From the NCBI GenBank assembly GCA_963779325.1, contig CAVZXS010000007.1, positions 62,001 to 126,000 on the forward strand: 64,000 bases of DNA. The letters are read 5' to 3'. Positions 53,655 through 63,023 of the stretch are shown piece by piece. The notes beneath the pieces are model-generated. The model did no database searches. It saw nothing but the letters and a program-made list of their open reading frames with translations, and was not told where the DNA came from. Within the stretch, counting starts at the first letter, position 1, and each line of letters opens with the position of its first letter. This DNA is from CAVZXS01 sp963779325. Its GTDB lineage: Bacteria; Bacteroidota; Bacteroidia; Chitinophagales; Chitinophagaceae. A program made the translations under genes and the position numbers.

Positions 53655-54083
53655 GTGAAACAACGCATAGCAATCATCAACGGGCCCAACCTGAACCTGC
53701 TGGGTAAAAGAGAAACGGATATTTACGGCAATATGCCTTTTGAAAAATATTTGGAAACACTTAAGGATAAATACCCCGCTGTTGAGATTACTTATTTTCA
53801 AAGCAATGTAGAAGGTGAATTGATTAATGAGCTGCAGCGAATTGGTTTTGATTACGACGGTATTATTTTAAACCCGGGCGGCTACACACATACATCCGTT
53901 GCGCTTGGCGATGCTATCGCGGCTGTTAAAACCCCCGTGGTGGAAGTACATATCTCCAATGTACATGCAAGAGAAGAATTCAGAAAGCTGTCACATGTTT
54001 CGGGAAAAGCAGCGGGCAGTATTTTTGGCTTGGGATTAAAAGGTTATGAGTTGGCGCTGGAGTATTTATTGGAGAAGAAATAA
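53655..54083 (+). CDS. aroQ: Type II 3-dehydroquinate dehydratase
   Basis: 142 aa from GTG 53655, the usual length; a TTG at 53598 would add 19 residues unlike the family. Shikimate pathway step 3: 3-dehydroquinate to 3-dehydroshikimate. Signatures: IAIINGPNLNLLGKRETDIYG with the catalytic Tyr in DIYG, FQSNVEGELINELQ, IILNPGGYTHTSVALGDAI and VEVHISNVHAREEFR. The dodecameric type II fold is expected. It stands alone after the toxin terminator. Confidence 0.95.
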   Translation: MKQRIAIINGPNLNLLGKRETDIYGNMPFEKYLETLKDKYPAVEITYFQSNVEGELINELQRIGFDYDGIILNPGGYTHTSVALGDAIAAVKTPVVEVHISNVHAREEFRKLSHVSGKAAGSIFGLGLKGYELALEYLLEKK

Positions 54084-54093
54084 ATACAGTCGC

Positions 54094-54951
54094 TTACTTT
54101 ACTGCATTATCCGTTTTTACCACACCGTCATTTTCTTTGCCTTCTTTTAAAATGGCTAATAATTTTTCCAGCATTTCAATGTGCTGAGCCAGGCTGCCGA
54201 GTTGTGTTTCAATATTTATATAACGGATATCTTTTTCGCCGCAGTAGATGCTGAGTGAGCCGTCACGTTTGGCTTTTTTGTTGTGTTGCCAAATGGAATT
54301 ATAACCTTCATTAGCCATTCGTTGGTACAACACACTGTCGGTAGTCAAAGCAATGTCGTCTATATCCTGCTCATGATTGGCGTAGACGGCTTTAGCGTCA
54401 TGATGCCTGTCGCCGGAAGGTAAATAACTTTTAACTGAATAAGCGCCGTCGGTATTATTGTGCAGCGCTACTATGCACCCGGTTTCGGAAGGGATGAGTT
54501 CCAAAAGACGTTGAGCAAATTTTTCTATTTCATTAATCGCATCGGCATTAGTTCGGCCGAAAGTTTTTAGCGTTTGTACGATACCTGTTTTGTCAAAAAT
54601 TCTGTTGGGATCAAAAGTGTAGAGCTGCCCTTTTAATTTGAACTGTATATTACGCTGCCGCCTGTTTTCAATTCTTATCAGGGTGCCGCCGGTGGTTTCT
54701 AATATCCTTCTCGCGGCCGTTACCGATGTGGGTTCACTGTCATGCACATTTACATAAGCAATATCTTTATCGGCTCCGTATTGCGAAATGATAACCGGGA
54801 TGGTTCGGTCGCCCAGTTTGTAATAAATTGTTTTTTCCTCAGGAGAAAATTTAGATTCGAAATAGGAGACATGTGCGCTTTCCGGCTGAGCAGACAGGCC
54901 TGTAATAAGCCCTGCGATAAAAAGGTGTATGAAAAAAATGCGTATCAACAA
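54094..54951 (-). CDS. Unknown secreted protein
   Basis: 285 aa with signal peptide (FIAGLITGLSAQ). Mostly alpha/beta: TIYYKLGDRTIPVIISQYG, AYVNVHDSEPTSVTAARR, GGTLIRIENRRQRNIQF and VALHNNTDGAYSV. The H-D-x-E and H-N-N patterns in ordered strands recall zinc-dependent hydrolases of the succinylglutamate desuccinylase/carboxypeptidase kind, but the match is too weak to assign. Convergent with aroQ. Confidence 0.6.
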   Translation of the reverse strand: MLIRIFFIHLFIAGLITGLSAQPESAHVSYFESKFSPEEKTIYYKLGDRTIPVIISQYGADKDIAYVNVHDSEPTSVTAARRILETTGGTLIRIENRRQRNIQFKLKGQLYTFDPNRIFDKTGIVQTLKTFGRTNADAINEIEKFAQRLLELIPSETGCIVALHNNTDGAYSVKSYLPSGDRHHDAKAVYANHEQDIDDIALTTDSVLYQRMANEGYNSIWQHNKKAKRDGSLSIYCGEKDIRYINIETQLGSLAQHIEMLEKLLAILKEGKENDGVVKTDNAVK

Positions 54952-55135
54952 TTATTTGGTTTAACGGTACGGTAAAGATAATTAGCGGGTTTTAAAAATA
55001 CTATACCCTTTTCAGGGTATTTTTTTACTAATAGTACATGTCCAAAAACGATGAAGCGGACTTAAAAGTATGGCAAAACTTTGAAATTGCATAAATGTGG
55101 ATATATAAAGATAACGGCCCGATTCCATAAACAAA

Positions 55136-55167
55136 AAAACCAAGAAGCTCCTGTGCTCCTTGGTTTT
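55136..55167 (-). terminator. Terminator of the M1 gene at 55191
   Basis: AAAACCAAG (55136-55144) pairs with CTTGGTTTT (55159-55167), extended by AGC/GCT across one mismatch; on the minus strand a long T-run follows. Confidence 0.85.
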
Positions 55168-55190
55168 AAACGAGTTACAGTATTGTATGT

Positions 55191-57575
55191 TTAAAATCCT
55201 TTTTTCTTTTCTTCCGCTTTTTGCATCGGATTAATACCTGCCGGCTGGTTTCTGCCCGCTCTTTGTCTGCCCTTAAATACGGTAAACTTAGACGGCTCGG
55301 CGATTGTGTTCCAGCTGTTATTTTTTTCATCTATATCGGCTGTCTCTCTCATCGGATCCAATTTTACAGATGCTACTTCTTTATTCTTAAAAAAAGTTTT
55401 TACCACTTTGTTTTCATTCAATCGCCATACCTGCGCCGGTATCCGGTCTACTTCTTTGGTTCCGTCCTTGTATGTCCATTCTATAATAATCGGCATTACA
55501 AGACCGCCTTTATTGCTGAAGGTGACTTCGTATTGGTGTTTATTCGCATACTTAGCTTTTTCTTCTTCGGTTAAATTATTGGCGGGCATCGCAAGCGTTT
55601 TTACTTCGTACTTATTGCTGTCGTAAGGCTCAATACCGCGGGCATAGCGCCAATAAAAATCTCTTAATGAAGTATCTGCATCTGTTTCAAATTTTAAATT
55701 AGCATCTTCGCGGTTGCGTATTTTAGAAACGTCTTCATACTTAGATACCTGCGGTTTGGCCAGTGATACCTTCGTAACACTTTCTTTTATGTCTTCCTGT
55801 ACCTGTGTCACATCGGCCTTGGCATATTTAATTGTATCAATAGAAATATCACAGGCATCGGTTCCGTAAAACCAGCCGCGCCAAAACCAATCCAAATCTT
55901 CGCCGCTTGCATCTTCCATGGTTCTGAATAAATCGGCCGGCTCAGGATGTTTAAACGCCCAGCGTCTTGCATATTCTTTAAATGAATAATCAAACAGCTC
56001 TCTACCCATGATCGTTTCCCTCAATATATTGAGACCTGTAGCAGGTTTGGTATAGGCATTAGGGCCAAAGCCTACAATATTTTCTGAATTGCTCATAATG
56101 GGTTCCAGTTGATCCTTTCCCAATTTCATATAATCAGTAATAGCCCAAGCCGGTCCTTTACCGCGAATAGGGAATTTATTATCCCACAATTCCTCAGTAA
56201 GATATTCTACAAAGCTGTTCAATCCTTCATCCATCCAGCTCCACTGTCTTTCATCGCTGTTAATAATCATCGGGAAAAAATTATGACCCACTTCATGTAT
56301 AATCACACCCAACATACCGTATTTAATTCCTTCATTATACGTGCCGTCTTTTTCGGTACGTCCGTAATTAAAACAAATCATCGGGTATTCCATTCCGTTT
56401 GACGCTTCAATACTTTGCGCCACAGGGTAGGGGTAAGGTATGGTGAATTTTGAGTACGATTTAATAGTATGCGCTACAGCCTTGGTAGAAAATTTTCTGT
56501 ACAAGCCGTATGCTTCTTTGGCATAACCGCTCATACACATTACTTTTTTGCCTTCTACCATGGCAGGCATGGCATCCCAAACAAATTTGCGGCTGCTGCC
56601 CCAGGCAAAGTCACGTACATTCTCCGCTTTAAAAATCCATGTTTTCTTTTTATCGCTTTTCTGCTTTTCTGCATTCTTGGCTTCTTCCAGTGTAACTACT
56701 TCTACCGGCTCTTTACTTGTTTGTGCTTTTTGCCAGCGAGCCAATTGTGCAGACGATAAAACCTGCTGATAATTTTGACACTGACCTGTTGCCATTACCA
56801 CATGATCGGCAGGTACTGTCATTTGCACCGTGTAATTACCAAAGGCCAAAGCAAACTCGCCTCTGCCGGTAAACTGATGATTCTGCCAGCCCTGATTATC
56901 GCTGTACACACACAGGCGGGGAAACCATTGTGTAATGGTAAATAAGTGATTACCATCTTCAGGAAAATATTCATAACCTCCGCGACCGCCCAATGACATA
57001 CGATCTGCTATTTTATAACTCCAATCCAACTTAAATGTAAAACGCTGACCCGCTTTCAGTGGAGCAGGCAATTCTACACGCATCATTGTTTTGTTTATGG
57101 TATACTTTAAATTTTTTCCCATAGCATCGGTTAGCTTGGCAATTTTATGACCGTAACCGTTATCGTCTTTGTCAATAGCTTGGTCCAATGCCCCTGTCGG
57201 TACTTGCTTACCCGCGGGGTTACTGTTTTGATAACCTGCATTGTTTACAGTGCTGTGTTCATTTTCATCAAGCTGCAACCAGATGTAAGTAAGTGTATTG
57301 GGCGAATTATTAAAATAAGTTACCGTTTCGCTGCCTGTGAGTTTCAGATTTTTTTCATCCAGTTCGCATTTGATATCATAGTCGGCACGCTGCTGCCAAT
57401 ACTTGGGGCCGGGGGCGCCGCTGGCGGTACGGTATTCGTTGGGTGTAGGTAAAATAGTACCCAACTGCTCAAACTTATTACCGTGGTTACTCGCCCCGTT
57501 GTTTTGAATATTTTGCGCTATTACAAAACTACCGAATGATAGCAGCAAACCGCATAAAAAAACAATTTTTCTCAT
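55191..57575 (-). CDS. M1-family zinc metallopeptidase, paralogue 1
   Basis: 794 aa. Signal peptide (LLLSFGSFVIAQ). Zinc motif HEVGHNFFPMIINSDERQW near residue 430 with the second-helix Glu in WMDEGLNSFVEYL; substrate motif NGMEYPMICF near 395. After the catalytic domain is a beta-rich C-terminal region of about 200 residues with the shared segment KGGLVMPIIIEWTYKDGT. It is strongly similar along its full length to the next gene upstream (801 aa), so they are tandem duplicates. Confidence 0.92.
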   Translation of the reverse strand: MRKIVFLCGLLLSFGSFVIAQNIQNNGASNHGNKFEQLGTILPTPNEYRTASGAPGPKYWQQRADYDIKCELDEKNLKLTGSETVTYFNNSPNTLTYIWLQLDENEHSTVNNAGYQNSNPAGKQVPTGALDQAIDKDDNGYGHKIAKLTDAMGKNLKYTINKTMMRVELPAPLKAGQRFTFKLDWSYKIADRMSLGGRGGYEYFPEDGNHLFTITQWFPRLCVYSDNQGWQNHQFTGRGEFALAFGNYTVQMTVPADHVVMATGQCQNYQQVLSSAQLARWQKAQTSKEPVEVVTLEEAKNAEKQKSDKKKTWIFKAENVRDFAWGSSRKFVWDAMPAMVEGKKVMCMSGYAKEAYGLYRKFSTKAVAHTIKSYSKFTIPYPYPVAQSIEASNGMEYPMICFNYGRTEKDGTYNEGIKYGMLGVIIHEVGHNFFPMIINSDERQWSWMDEGLNSFVEYLTEELWDNKFPIRGKGPAWAITDYMKLGKDQLEPIMSNSENIVGFGPNAYTKPATGLNILRETIMGRELFDYSFKEYARRWAFKHPEPADLFRTMEDASGEDLDWFWRGWFYGTDACDISIDTIKYAKADVTQVQEDIKESVTKVSLAKPQVSKYEDVSKIRNREDANLKFETDADTSLRDFYWRYARGIEPYDSNKYEVKTLAMPANNLTEEEKAKYANKHQYEVTFSNKGGLVMPIIIEWTYKDGTKEVDRIPAQVWRLNENKVVKTFFKNKEVASVKLDPMRETADIDEKNNSWNTIAEPSKFTVFKGRQRAGRNQPAGINPMQKAEEKKKGF

Positions 57576-57677
57576 GATTGTGTTGATTTTATAATTGTAA
57601 AAGTTCCGATATTATTATTTTATTACCAAATGAAATGTATAACTGGTATTACAGCCAATCTCCGAATATATGAAAAT

Positions 57678-57706
57678 AAAAACCATCCGGACCGAGGGTG
57701 GTTTTT
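57678..57706. terminator. Hairpin between the tandem M1 genes
   Basis: AAAAACCATCC (57678-57688) pairs with GGGTGGTTTTT (57696-57706), one G-T pair, 7-nt loop. Usable in both directions; on the minus strand it could end the transcript of the upstream M1 gene. Confidence 0.75.
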
Positions 57707-57778
57707 ATTAATCGTATTTTAAATTGTCAGGTTCGTCCCAGTCTCCACTTTAGCGGATAATATCAAATTTAAAAACCG

Positions 57779-57832
57779 GTAGCCCCCTTTAGGGCCCCGC
57801 CCTTGCCGAAACGGACGGGGGTTGGGGTTTAT
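57779..57832. repeat. GC-rich palindromic intergenic element
   Basis: Very GC-rich stretch with AGCCCCC/GGGGGTT-type arms and the core CCCGCC, 10-nt spacer, CGGACGGGG, the same two arms as the in-gene repeats at 1395 and 4897 but with a shorter spacer. It lies 4 nt beyond the 3' end of the 801-aa M1 gene. Looks like a REP-class intergenic element. Confidence 0.55.
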
Positions 57833-57835
57833 AAA

Positions 57836-60241
57836 TTAAAATCCTTTCTTTTCTTTTGCTTTCTGCATCGGGTTAATGCCTGGTGCAGGTGTTACGTTTT
57901 GTTTTTGTTTAAATACTTTAATCTTACTCGGTTCTTTTATACTTCCGTAGGTATTATTTGCTTCATCTATATCAGCCGTTTCTTTAAACGGATCCAGTTT
58001 TATGGATGATACTTCTTTATCCTTTACAAATGTTTTTATAACTTTTTTTTCATTTTTGCGCCATACCTGGGCGGGTATTCTGTCTATTTCTTTTGTACCA
58101 TCTTTGTACGTCCACTCTATTATAATCGGCATTGTCAAACCGCCTTTATTACTGAAGGTAATTTCATATAAGTGCTTGTCGCCATATTTCTTTTGGCCTT
58201 CTTCGTCTAATTTTTCTGTTTGTGCTTTTACAGTAACCGGGTATTTCGCACTATCATATTTTTCCAATTCTCTGTCATATTTCCAATAAAAATCCCTGAG
58301 CGAAGTGTCCTTATCCGTTTCAAACACTATATTCTTATCTTCTTTATTTCTTATTTTAGAAATATCTTCTATAGGATTCACCGATGGTTTAGACAAGCTC
58401 CTCATTACAACTGTATCATTTAACTGTGCGGGCACAGCCGTTACATCCGGCACCGCATGTCTTACCGTATCAATGGCTATGTCGCAGGCATCGGTACCGT
58501 AAAACCATCCTCTCCAAAACCAATCAAGGTCTTCACCGGTGGCGTCCTCTATTGTTCTGAAAAAATCGGCGGGAGTGGGCGATTTAAAAGCCCAACGTCT
58601 TGCATAAGTTCTGAATGCGTTATCAAATAACTCACGACCTACAATGGTTTCTCTAAGTATATTTAATCCGGTAGCTACTTTGTCGTAAGCATTCGCTCCA
58701 AAGTTGTTGATGTTTTCAGAATTGGTCATGATGGGCTCTAACTGATCCTTGGGCAATTTCATATAGTCAGCAATGGCCCAGGCCGGCCCGCCGTCCGAAG
58801 GGAATTTATTATCCCATAATTCCTGCGTAAGGTATTGCAGGTAAGAATTTAATCCTTCATCCATCCATGTCCACTGGCGTTCATCGCTGTTTACAATCAT
58901 GGGAAAGAATGTATGACCCACTTCGTGTATAATTACAAATATGGCGGCATTTTTTGATCCTTCTGTATACGTGCCGTCTTTTTCGGCACGACCGGGATTA
59001 AAAGAAATCATCGGGTATTCCATACCCTGGTTACCCTCTACGCTTATGGCTACAGGGTAGGGATAAGGAAAAGAAAATTTTGAATAAGTTTTGAGTGTAT
59101 GCGCTACGGCTTTGGTTGAAAACTTACTGTAAATAGGATAAGCTTCTTTTGCATAATAACTCATGGCCATTACTTTCTTTCCTTCCACCATTACCGGCAG
59201 AGCGTCCCATACAAATCTTCGGGATGATGTCCAGGCGAAGTCGCGAACATTATCGGCTTTATAAATCCATGTTTTTTTTGTTTTACTGCTTCTCCCACCG
59301 GATACTGCGGATTGTTTTGACGCATTTAATGCTTCATCTAATGTTACTATTTGCAAAGGCTCTTTGGCCGTTTGTGCTTTTTGCCAACGTGCCATTTGCG
59401 TTGGTGTTAGTGTTTGCGCATAGTTCAGGCATTCACCGGTCGATCCTACTATATGATCTGCCGGTACGGTCATTTGTACTTTAAAGTTTCCAAAACTTAA
59501 AGTAAACTCTCCCGTGCCGGTAAACTGGTGATTTTGCCATCCCTGATCATCGCTGTATTTGCAAAGACGCGGATACCATTGGGTCATTGTATAATTATTA
59601 TTACCGTCTTCCGGAAAACTTTCATAACCGCCTCTTGCTCCGCCGAAGCGAATAAAATTACCCCGGTCGGCAATTTTATAATTCCATTCCACATTAAAAA
59701 TAAATTTTTGCCCGGGCTTCAGGGATACAGGTAAATCCACCTTCATCATGGTTTTATTGATGGTATAACTAAGTGACTTACCCATAGCATCAGTGAGTTT
59801 TACAATATTTACACCATAGCCGTTATCAGACCTTCTTTCAATAGCCCGGTCAAGCGTTTTATCAGTAGCCTGCGGCGGAAGCGGATTATTATTTTGGTAA
59901 TTGGCATTATTTACCGTGCTGTGCTGGTTCTCATCCAACTGCATCCAAAAATATTCTAATACATCCGGCGAGTTATTAAAATAAGTAATGGTTTCGCTGC
60001 CGGTTAATTTATTATTCGCTTCATCCAATTCACATTTTATATCATAATCAACCCGCTGCTGCCAGTACTTGGTACCCGGCGCGCCGCTTGCGGTTCGCTG
60101 CTCATTGGGTGTGGGTAAAATAGTACCCAACTGCTCAAATTTATTTCCGTGATTGCTCGAGGAATTGTTTTGAATATTTTGTGCGGTTACAAAACCGGTT
60201 GCAGCTGTAAAAAAGATGATGCCGCATAAGATTTTCTTCAT
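57836..60241 (-). CDS. M1-family zinc metallopeptidase, paralogue 2
   Basis: 801 aa. Signal peptide (FFTAATGFVTAQ). HEVGHTFFPMIVNSDERQW near residue 440 and WMDEGLNSYLQYL, substrate motif QGMEYPMISF. The order of blocks is the same as in the 794-aa protein (for example the shared opening NHGNKFEQLGTILPTPNE). The duplicates may have diverged in substrate. The HupE/UreJ gene ends 47 nt upstream of this start, so the order HupE, M1, M1 on the minus strand may be one transcription unit interrupted by the hairpin. Confidence 0.92.
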   Translation of the reverse strand: MKKILCGIIFFTAATGFVTAQNIQNNSSSNHGNKFEQLGTILPTPNEQRTASGAPGTKYWQQRVDYDIKCELDEANNKLTGSETITYFNNSPDVLEYFWMQLDENQHSTVNNANYQNNNPLPPQATDKTLDRAIERRSDNGYGVNIVKLTDAMGKSLSYTINKTMMKVDLPVSLKPGQKFIFNVEWNYKIADRGNFIRFGGARGGYESFPEDGNNNYTMTQWYPRLCKYSDDQGWQNHQFTGTGEFTLSFGNFKVQMTVPADHIVGSTGECLNYAQTLTPTQMARWQKAQTAKEPLQIVTLDEALNASKQSAVSGGRSSKTKKTWIYKADNVRDFAWTSSRRFVWDALPVMVEGKKVMAMSYYAKEAYPIYSKFSTKAVAHTLKTYSKFSFPYPYPVAISVEGNQGMEYPMISFNPGRAEKDGTYTEGSKNAAIFVIIHEVGHTFFPMIVNSDERQWTWMDEGLNSYLQYLTQELWDNKFPSDGGPAWAIADYMKLPKDQLEPIMTNSENINNFGANAYDKVATGLNILRETIVGRELFDNAFRTYARRWAFKSPTPADFFRTIEDATGEDLDWFWRGWFYGTDACDIAIDTVRHAVPDVTAVPAQLNDTVVMRSLSKPSVNPIEDISKIRNKEDKNIVFETDKDTSLRDFYWKYDRELEKYDSAKYPVTVKAQTEKLDEEGQKKYGDKHLYEITFSNKGGLTMPIIIEWTYKDGTKEIDRIPAQVWRKNEKKVIKTFVKDKEVSSIKLDPFKETADIDEANNTYGSIKEPSKIKVFKQKQNVTPAPGINPMQKAKEKKGF

Positions 60242-60287
60242 GATTTTTATTTTTAGTTAATGGTACTAAGCGATTTCTTTTATTATT

Positions 60288-60863
60288 TTAAGGTATTCTT
60301 TCCAATGCTATTTTTAAAGCTAAACTAAATACGGCTGCCGATAAAAAAATAACCCAATCTCTTCTTGCAATTTTTAATAAATTGATGATTACATAAGCAA
60401 GCAGCAGCAGTATGCTTACCACTGCAATTTGACCCAATTCCAAACCCACATTAAAACCAAACAATCCTATTCCCAAATTTTGATCTTCAGCCAGCATAAA
60501 GCGAATGGTATTGGCAAAACCCAGCCCGTGTATCAACCCGAAAAAAAGAGCTAAAAAATAATTGATACGGATTGATTTGGGTGTAAAATTTTTCTGAAAC
60601 AAATTGCTAAGCGCTGTAATTATAATGGTACAAGGTATCAAGAACTCCACCCATTTATCCTGAACTGTTATTATTTTATATACACTCAGCGCCAGGGTAA
60701 GTGAATGGCCGATAGTAAAAGCGGTAACAAGGATTAATACCTGTTTCCAATCATTGATTAAGTAGATAGCCACCAACGCCGCGATGAATAATAAATGGTC
60801 AAGGGCGCCCCAACTCATTATATGCTCCCAACCGATTCCGAAGTAAAGCTTAAAATCGTCCAT
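60288..60863 (-). CDS. HupE/UreJ-family membrane protein
   Basis: 191 aa, about six TM helices. HupE/UreJ signatures: GALDHLLFIAALVAIYL near residue 20, FTIGHSLTLALSVYKI near 50, FGLIHGLGFANTI near 108 and GFNVGLELGQIAVV near 138. Family members are proposed nickel or metal permeases; the conserved His in D-H-x-x-F, G-H-S and H-G are kept. Its neighbours are M1 peptidases and DUF6702, a frequent Bacteroidota cluster without urease or hydrogenase, so the classical role may not apply. Confidence 0.9.
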   Translation of the reverse strand: MDDFKLYFGIGWEHIMSWGALDHLLFIAALVAIYLINDWKQVLILVTAFTIGHSLTLALSVYKIITVQDKWVEFLIPCTIIITALSNLFQKNFTPKSIRINYFLALFFGLIHGLGFANTIRFMLAEDQNLGIGLFGFNVGLELGQIAVVSILLLLAYVIINLLKIARRDWVIFLSAAVFSLALKIALERIP

Positions 60864-60969
60864 AAATTAATACTGTCCGCTTAAAATCCTTTTATATACT
60901 TTTAACGTCTTAAATGCTCAGGACGTCAAAATAATCCGGACTTTTGTAAAATAAAAAACTTTTGTTTCA

Positions 60970-61512
60970 ATGGTATCATCTGTATATAAATGGCTGAGTA
61001 TCCCTCTTTTCGTTTCATTTTTAGGCAGCCCGCCTGCTCCCGACTCCTCTAAACTACCCGGCATAAAGTATTTGCACCCCCTGCATGTGAGTGTGGTAGA
61101 GGTAAATCATAATGCTACGGATAAAACACTGGAAATAAGTTGCAAACTTTTTACCGATGATTTTGAAACGGTACTGGCCAAAAACTATAAAACCAAAACA
61201 GACCTTATCAATCCGCCGGATGTAAAAGCGATGGACAAATTGGTAAGTGATTATATTAATACGCATTTGGCTATAAAAGCAGACGGCAAGCCGGTAACTT
61301 TCTCCTATTTAGGTTTTGAAAGAGAGAATGATGTGGTGTATGGCTATTTGGAAGTAGAAAAAATGCCTTCGGTAAAAAAGGTAGAGATTACCAATAATCT
61401 GATGTATGATATGTTTACCGACCAGATCAATATGATGCATGTAATTGTTGGAGGGAACCGTAAGAGCTATAAATTAGATTATCCCAAATCGCAGGCGGAG
61501 TTTTTGTTTTAA
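60970..61512 (+). CDS. DUF6702 protein
   Basis: 180 aa. An N-terminal hydrophobic stretch (LSIPLFVSFLGSPPAP) acts as signal. The DUF6702 core is HPLHVSVVEVNHNATDKTLE, ISCKLFTDDFETVLAK, then VTFSYLGFERENDVVYGYLE and closing NLMYDMFTDQINMMHVIV. Exported, all-beta. Divergent from the HupE gene by 106 bp. Confidence 0.88.
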   Translation: MVSSVYKWLSIPLFVSFLGSPPAPDSSKLPGIKYLHPLHVSVVEVNHNATDKTLEISCKLFTDDFETVLAKNYKTKTDLINPPDVKAMDKLVSDYINTHLAIKADGKPVTFSYLGFERENDVVYGYLEVEKMPSVKKVEITNNLMYDMFTDQINMMHVIVGGNRKSYKLDYPKSQAEFLF

Positions 61513-61610
61513 GTTAAAATCAAAGGTTAAAAGTCAAAAATCCTATGTTTTAAATCTAAATACTAATATCTATGTACTAAATACTATCTGACTTCCGACC
61601 TCGGTACACC
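61513..61610. repeat. Degenerate heptamer tract
   Basis: Fourteen consecutive 7-nt units starting right after the DUF6702 stop, e.g. TTAAAAG, TCAAAAA, ACTAATA, ACTAAAT, ending GACTTCC, GACCTCG. Period 7 is kept through changes of base composition. It fills the whole gap to the CNNM gene. Confidence 0.6.
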
Positions 61611-61613
61611 TCT

Positions 61614-62909
61614 TTACTCATCCATACCATCCTTAATGTCTTTATCAGCTTTCACCAATATTTTGTCAATACGGTGTCCGTCCATATCTATAATTTCAAA
61701 ATCAAAACCTCTCCATTCCAATGCATCGCCGGTTTGCGGAATGCGTTCCATTTTATGTAAAATAAAACCGGCCAGTGTATCAAATTCCTGTTCGCCTTCA
61801 TTCATCCATTCTGTTTTATCAAAGCGATCCAAAAAATTATAAAACGGAATTTGTGCATCAACAAGGAAAGAGCCGTCATTGCGTTCCGTTATTTCATAAT
61901 CGGGCACATCGGGTTGTGTTATATCGCCTACAATGGCTTCCAGTATATCATTCAGCGTAATCAATCCCAATATGCTGCCGTACTCATCTACTATAAAACA
62001 ACAATGAATTTGCGATTCCTTGAATTTTTCCAATACCTGGTAGGGTGTATTATTTTCCGGTACAAAGAGAGCCGGCTGCATCAAATCTTTAAACAACGTG
62101 AAATCATCCGCTACATATAAATCTTTTATGGAAACAACACCTTTCAGTTCATCCATCTCGCCGTCGCAAATGGGATAAACAGAATGCGGTTCGCCAACAA
62201 TTTTTTCCTTTATCTTATCTTCATTGTCGGTTAAATCAAACCAAATGATATCGCTTCGGTGCGTCATTAAGGAAGTAATATTTCGGTCGCCCAAATGAAA
62301 TACTCTTTCTATAATTTCCTGCTCGGCTTCATCAATGGTGCCGGCTTCGGTGCCTTCGGTTATCAATGTTTTTATTTCTTCCTCCGTCACCGCATCGTCT
62401 TTGCTGCGTTCTATATTAAAAATGCGGAAGAAGATATTGCTTACTTTATTCAACAACCAAACAATGGGGTGGGTGAATTTTGCAAATAAATTGACAGGCC
62501 CTGCTACTGTTTTTGAAATGAGTTCAGCTTTTAATAAACCAATCCGTTTGGGAATCAACTCGCCGAAAATGATAGATAAAAAAGTAACGATGATAACGAT
62601 GATGGTAGTTGCAATCGTTAAAGCATAAGGTTTGAGTATTTCAATTTGCTCGATATATGGTTTCAATTGCGCACTGAAACGTTCGCCGGAGTATACACCC
62701 GTTAAAATAGAAATAAGCGTAATGCCAATTTGTACGGCCGATAAAAATTTCTCGGGGTTATTGGAAAGCTCCAGCGCTTTACGGGAATTGGCATCACCTT
62801 TTTCAGCCAAGTTTTCCAGCCTTCCTTTGCGAACGGAAACAAGAGCTATTTCCGACATTACAAAAAGCGCATTGATGAAAATAAGACCCGACAATATGAT
62901 AATATCCAT
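61614..62909 (-). CDS. CNNM/CorC (hemolysin C-like) transporter
   Basis: 431 aa. A DUF21 (CNNM) membrane domain of about 190 residues: LFVMSEIALVSVRKGRLENL, QIGITLISILTGVYSGE, IIFGELIPKRIGL. Two CBS domains at about 205-335 (MTHRSDIIWFDLTDN, HCCFIVDEYGSILGLIT). A CorC_HlyC domain ends it (IPFYNFLDRF, EQEFDTLAGFILHKMERIPQTG). Such proteins export Mg2+ or Co2+; the name hemolysin is historical. Confidence 0.94.
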   Translation of the reverse strand: MDIIILSGLIFINALFVMSEIALVSVRKGRLENLAEKGDANSRKALELSNNPEKFLSAVQIGITLISILTGVYSGERFSAQLKPYIEQIEILKPYALTIATTIIVIIVTFLSIIFGELIPKRIGLLKAELISKTVAGPVNLFAKFTHPIVWLLNKVSNIFFRIFNIERSKDDAVTEEEIKTLITEGTEAGTIDEAEQEIIERVFHLGDRNITSLMTHRSDIIWFDLTDNEDKIKEKIVGEPHSVYPICDGEMDELKGVVSIKDLYVADDFTLFKDLMQPALFVPENNTPYQVLEKFKESQIHCCFIVDEYGSILGLITLNDILEAIVGDITQPDVPDYEITERNDGSFLVDAQIPFYNFLDRFDKTEWMNEGEQEFDTLAGFILHKMERIPQTGDALEWRGFDFEIIDMDGHRIDKILVKADKDIKDGMDE

Positions 62910-63023
62910 TAACTGTACATGATGTTACCTGTCGAAGATAGGAATAATGCAGGGATTTGAGAAGACTGAGATCGGGAGCGTGGCGGCGCCCGGTTTTAGG
63001 GGATCGGCAAATGAAGTGAGCAT

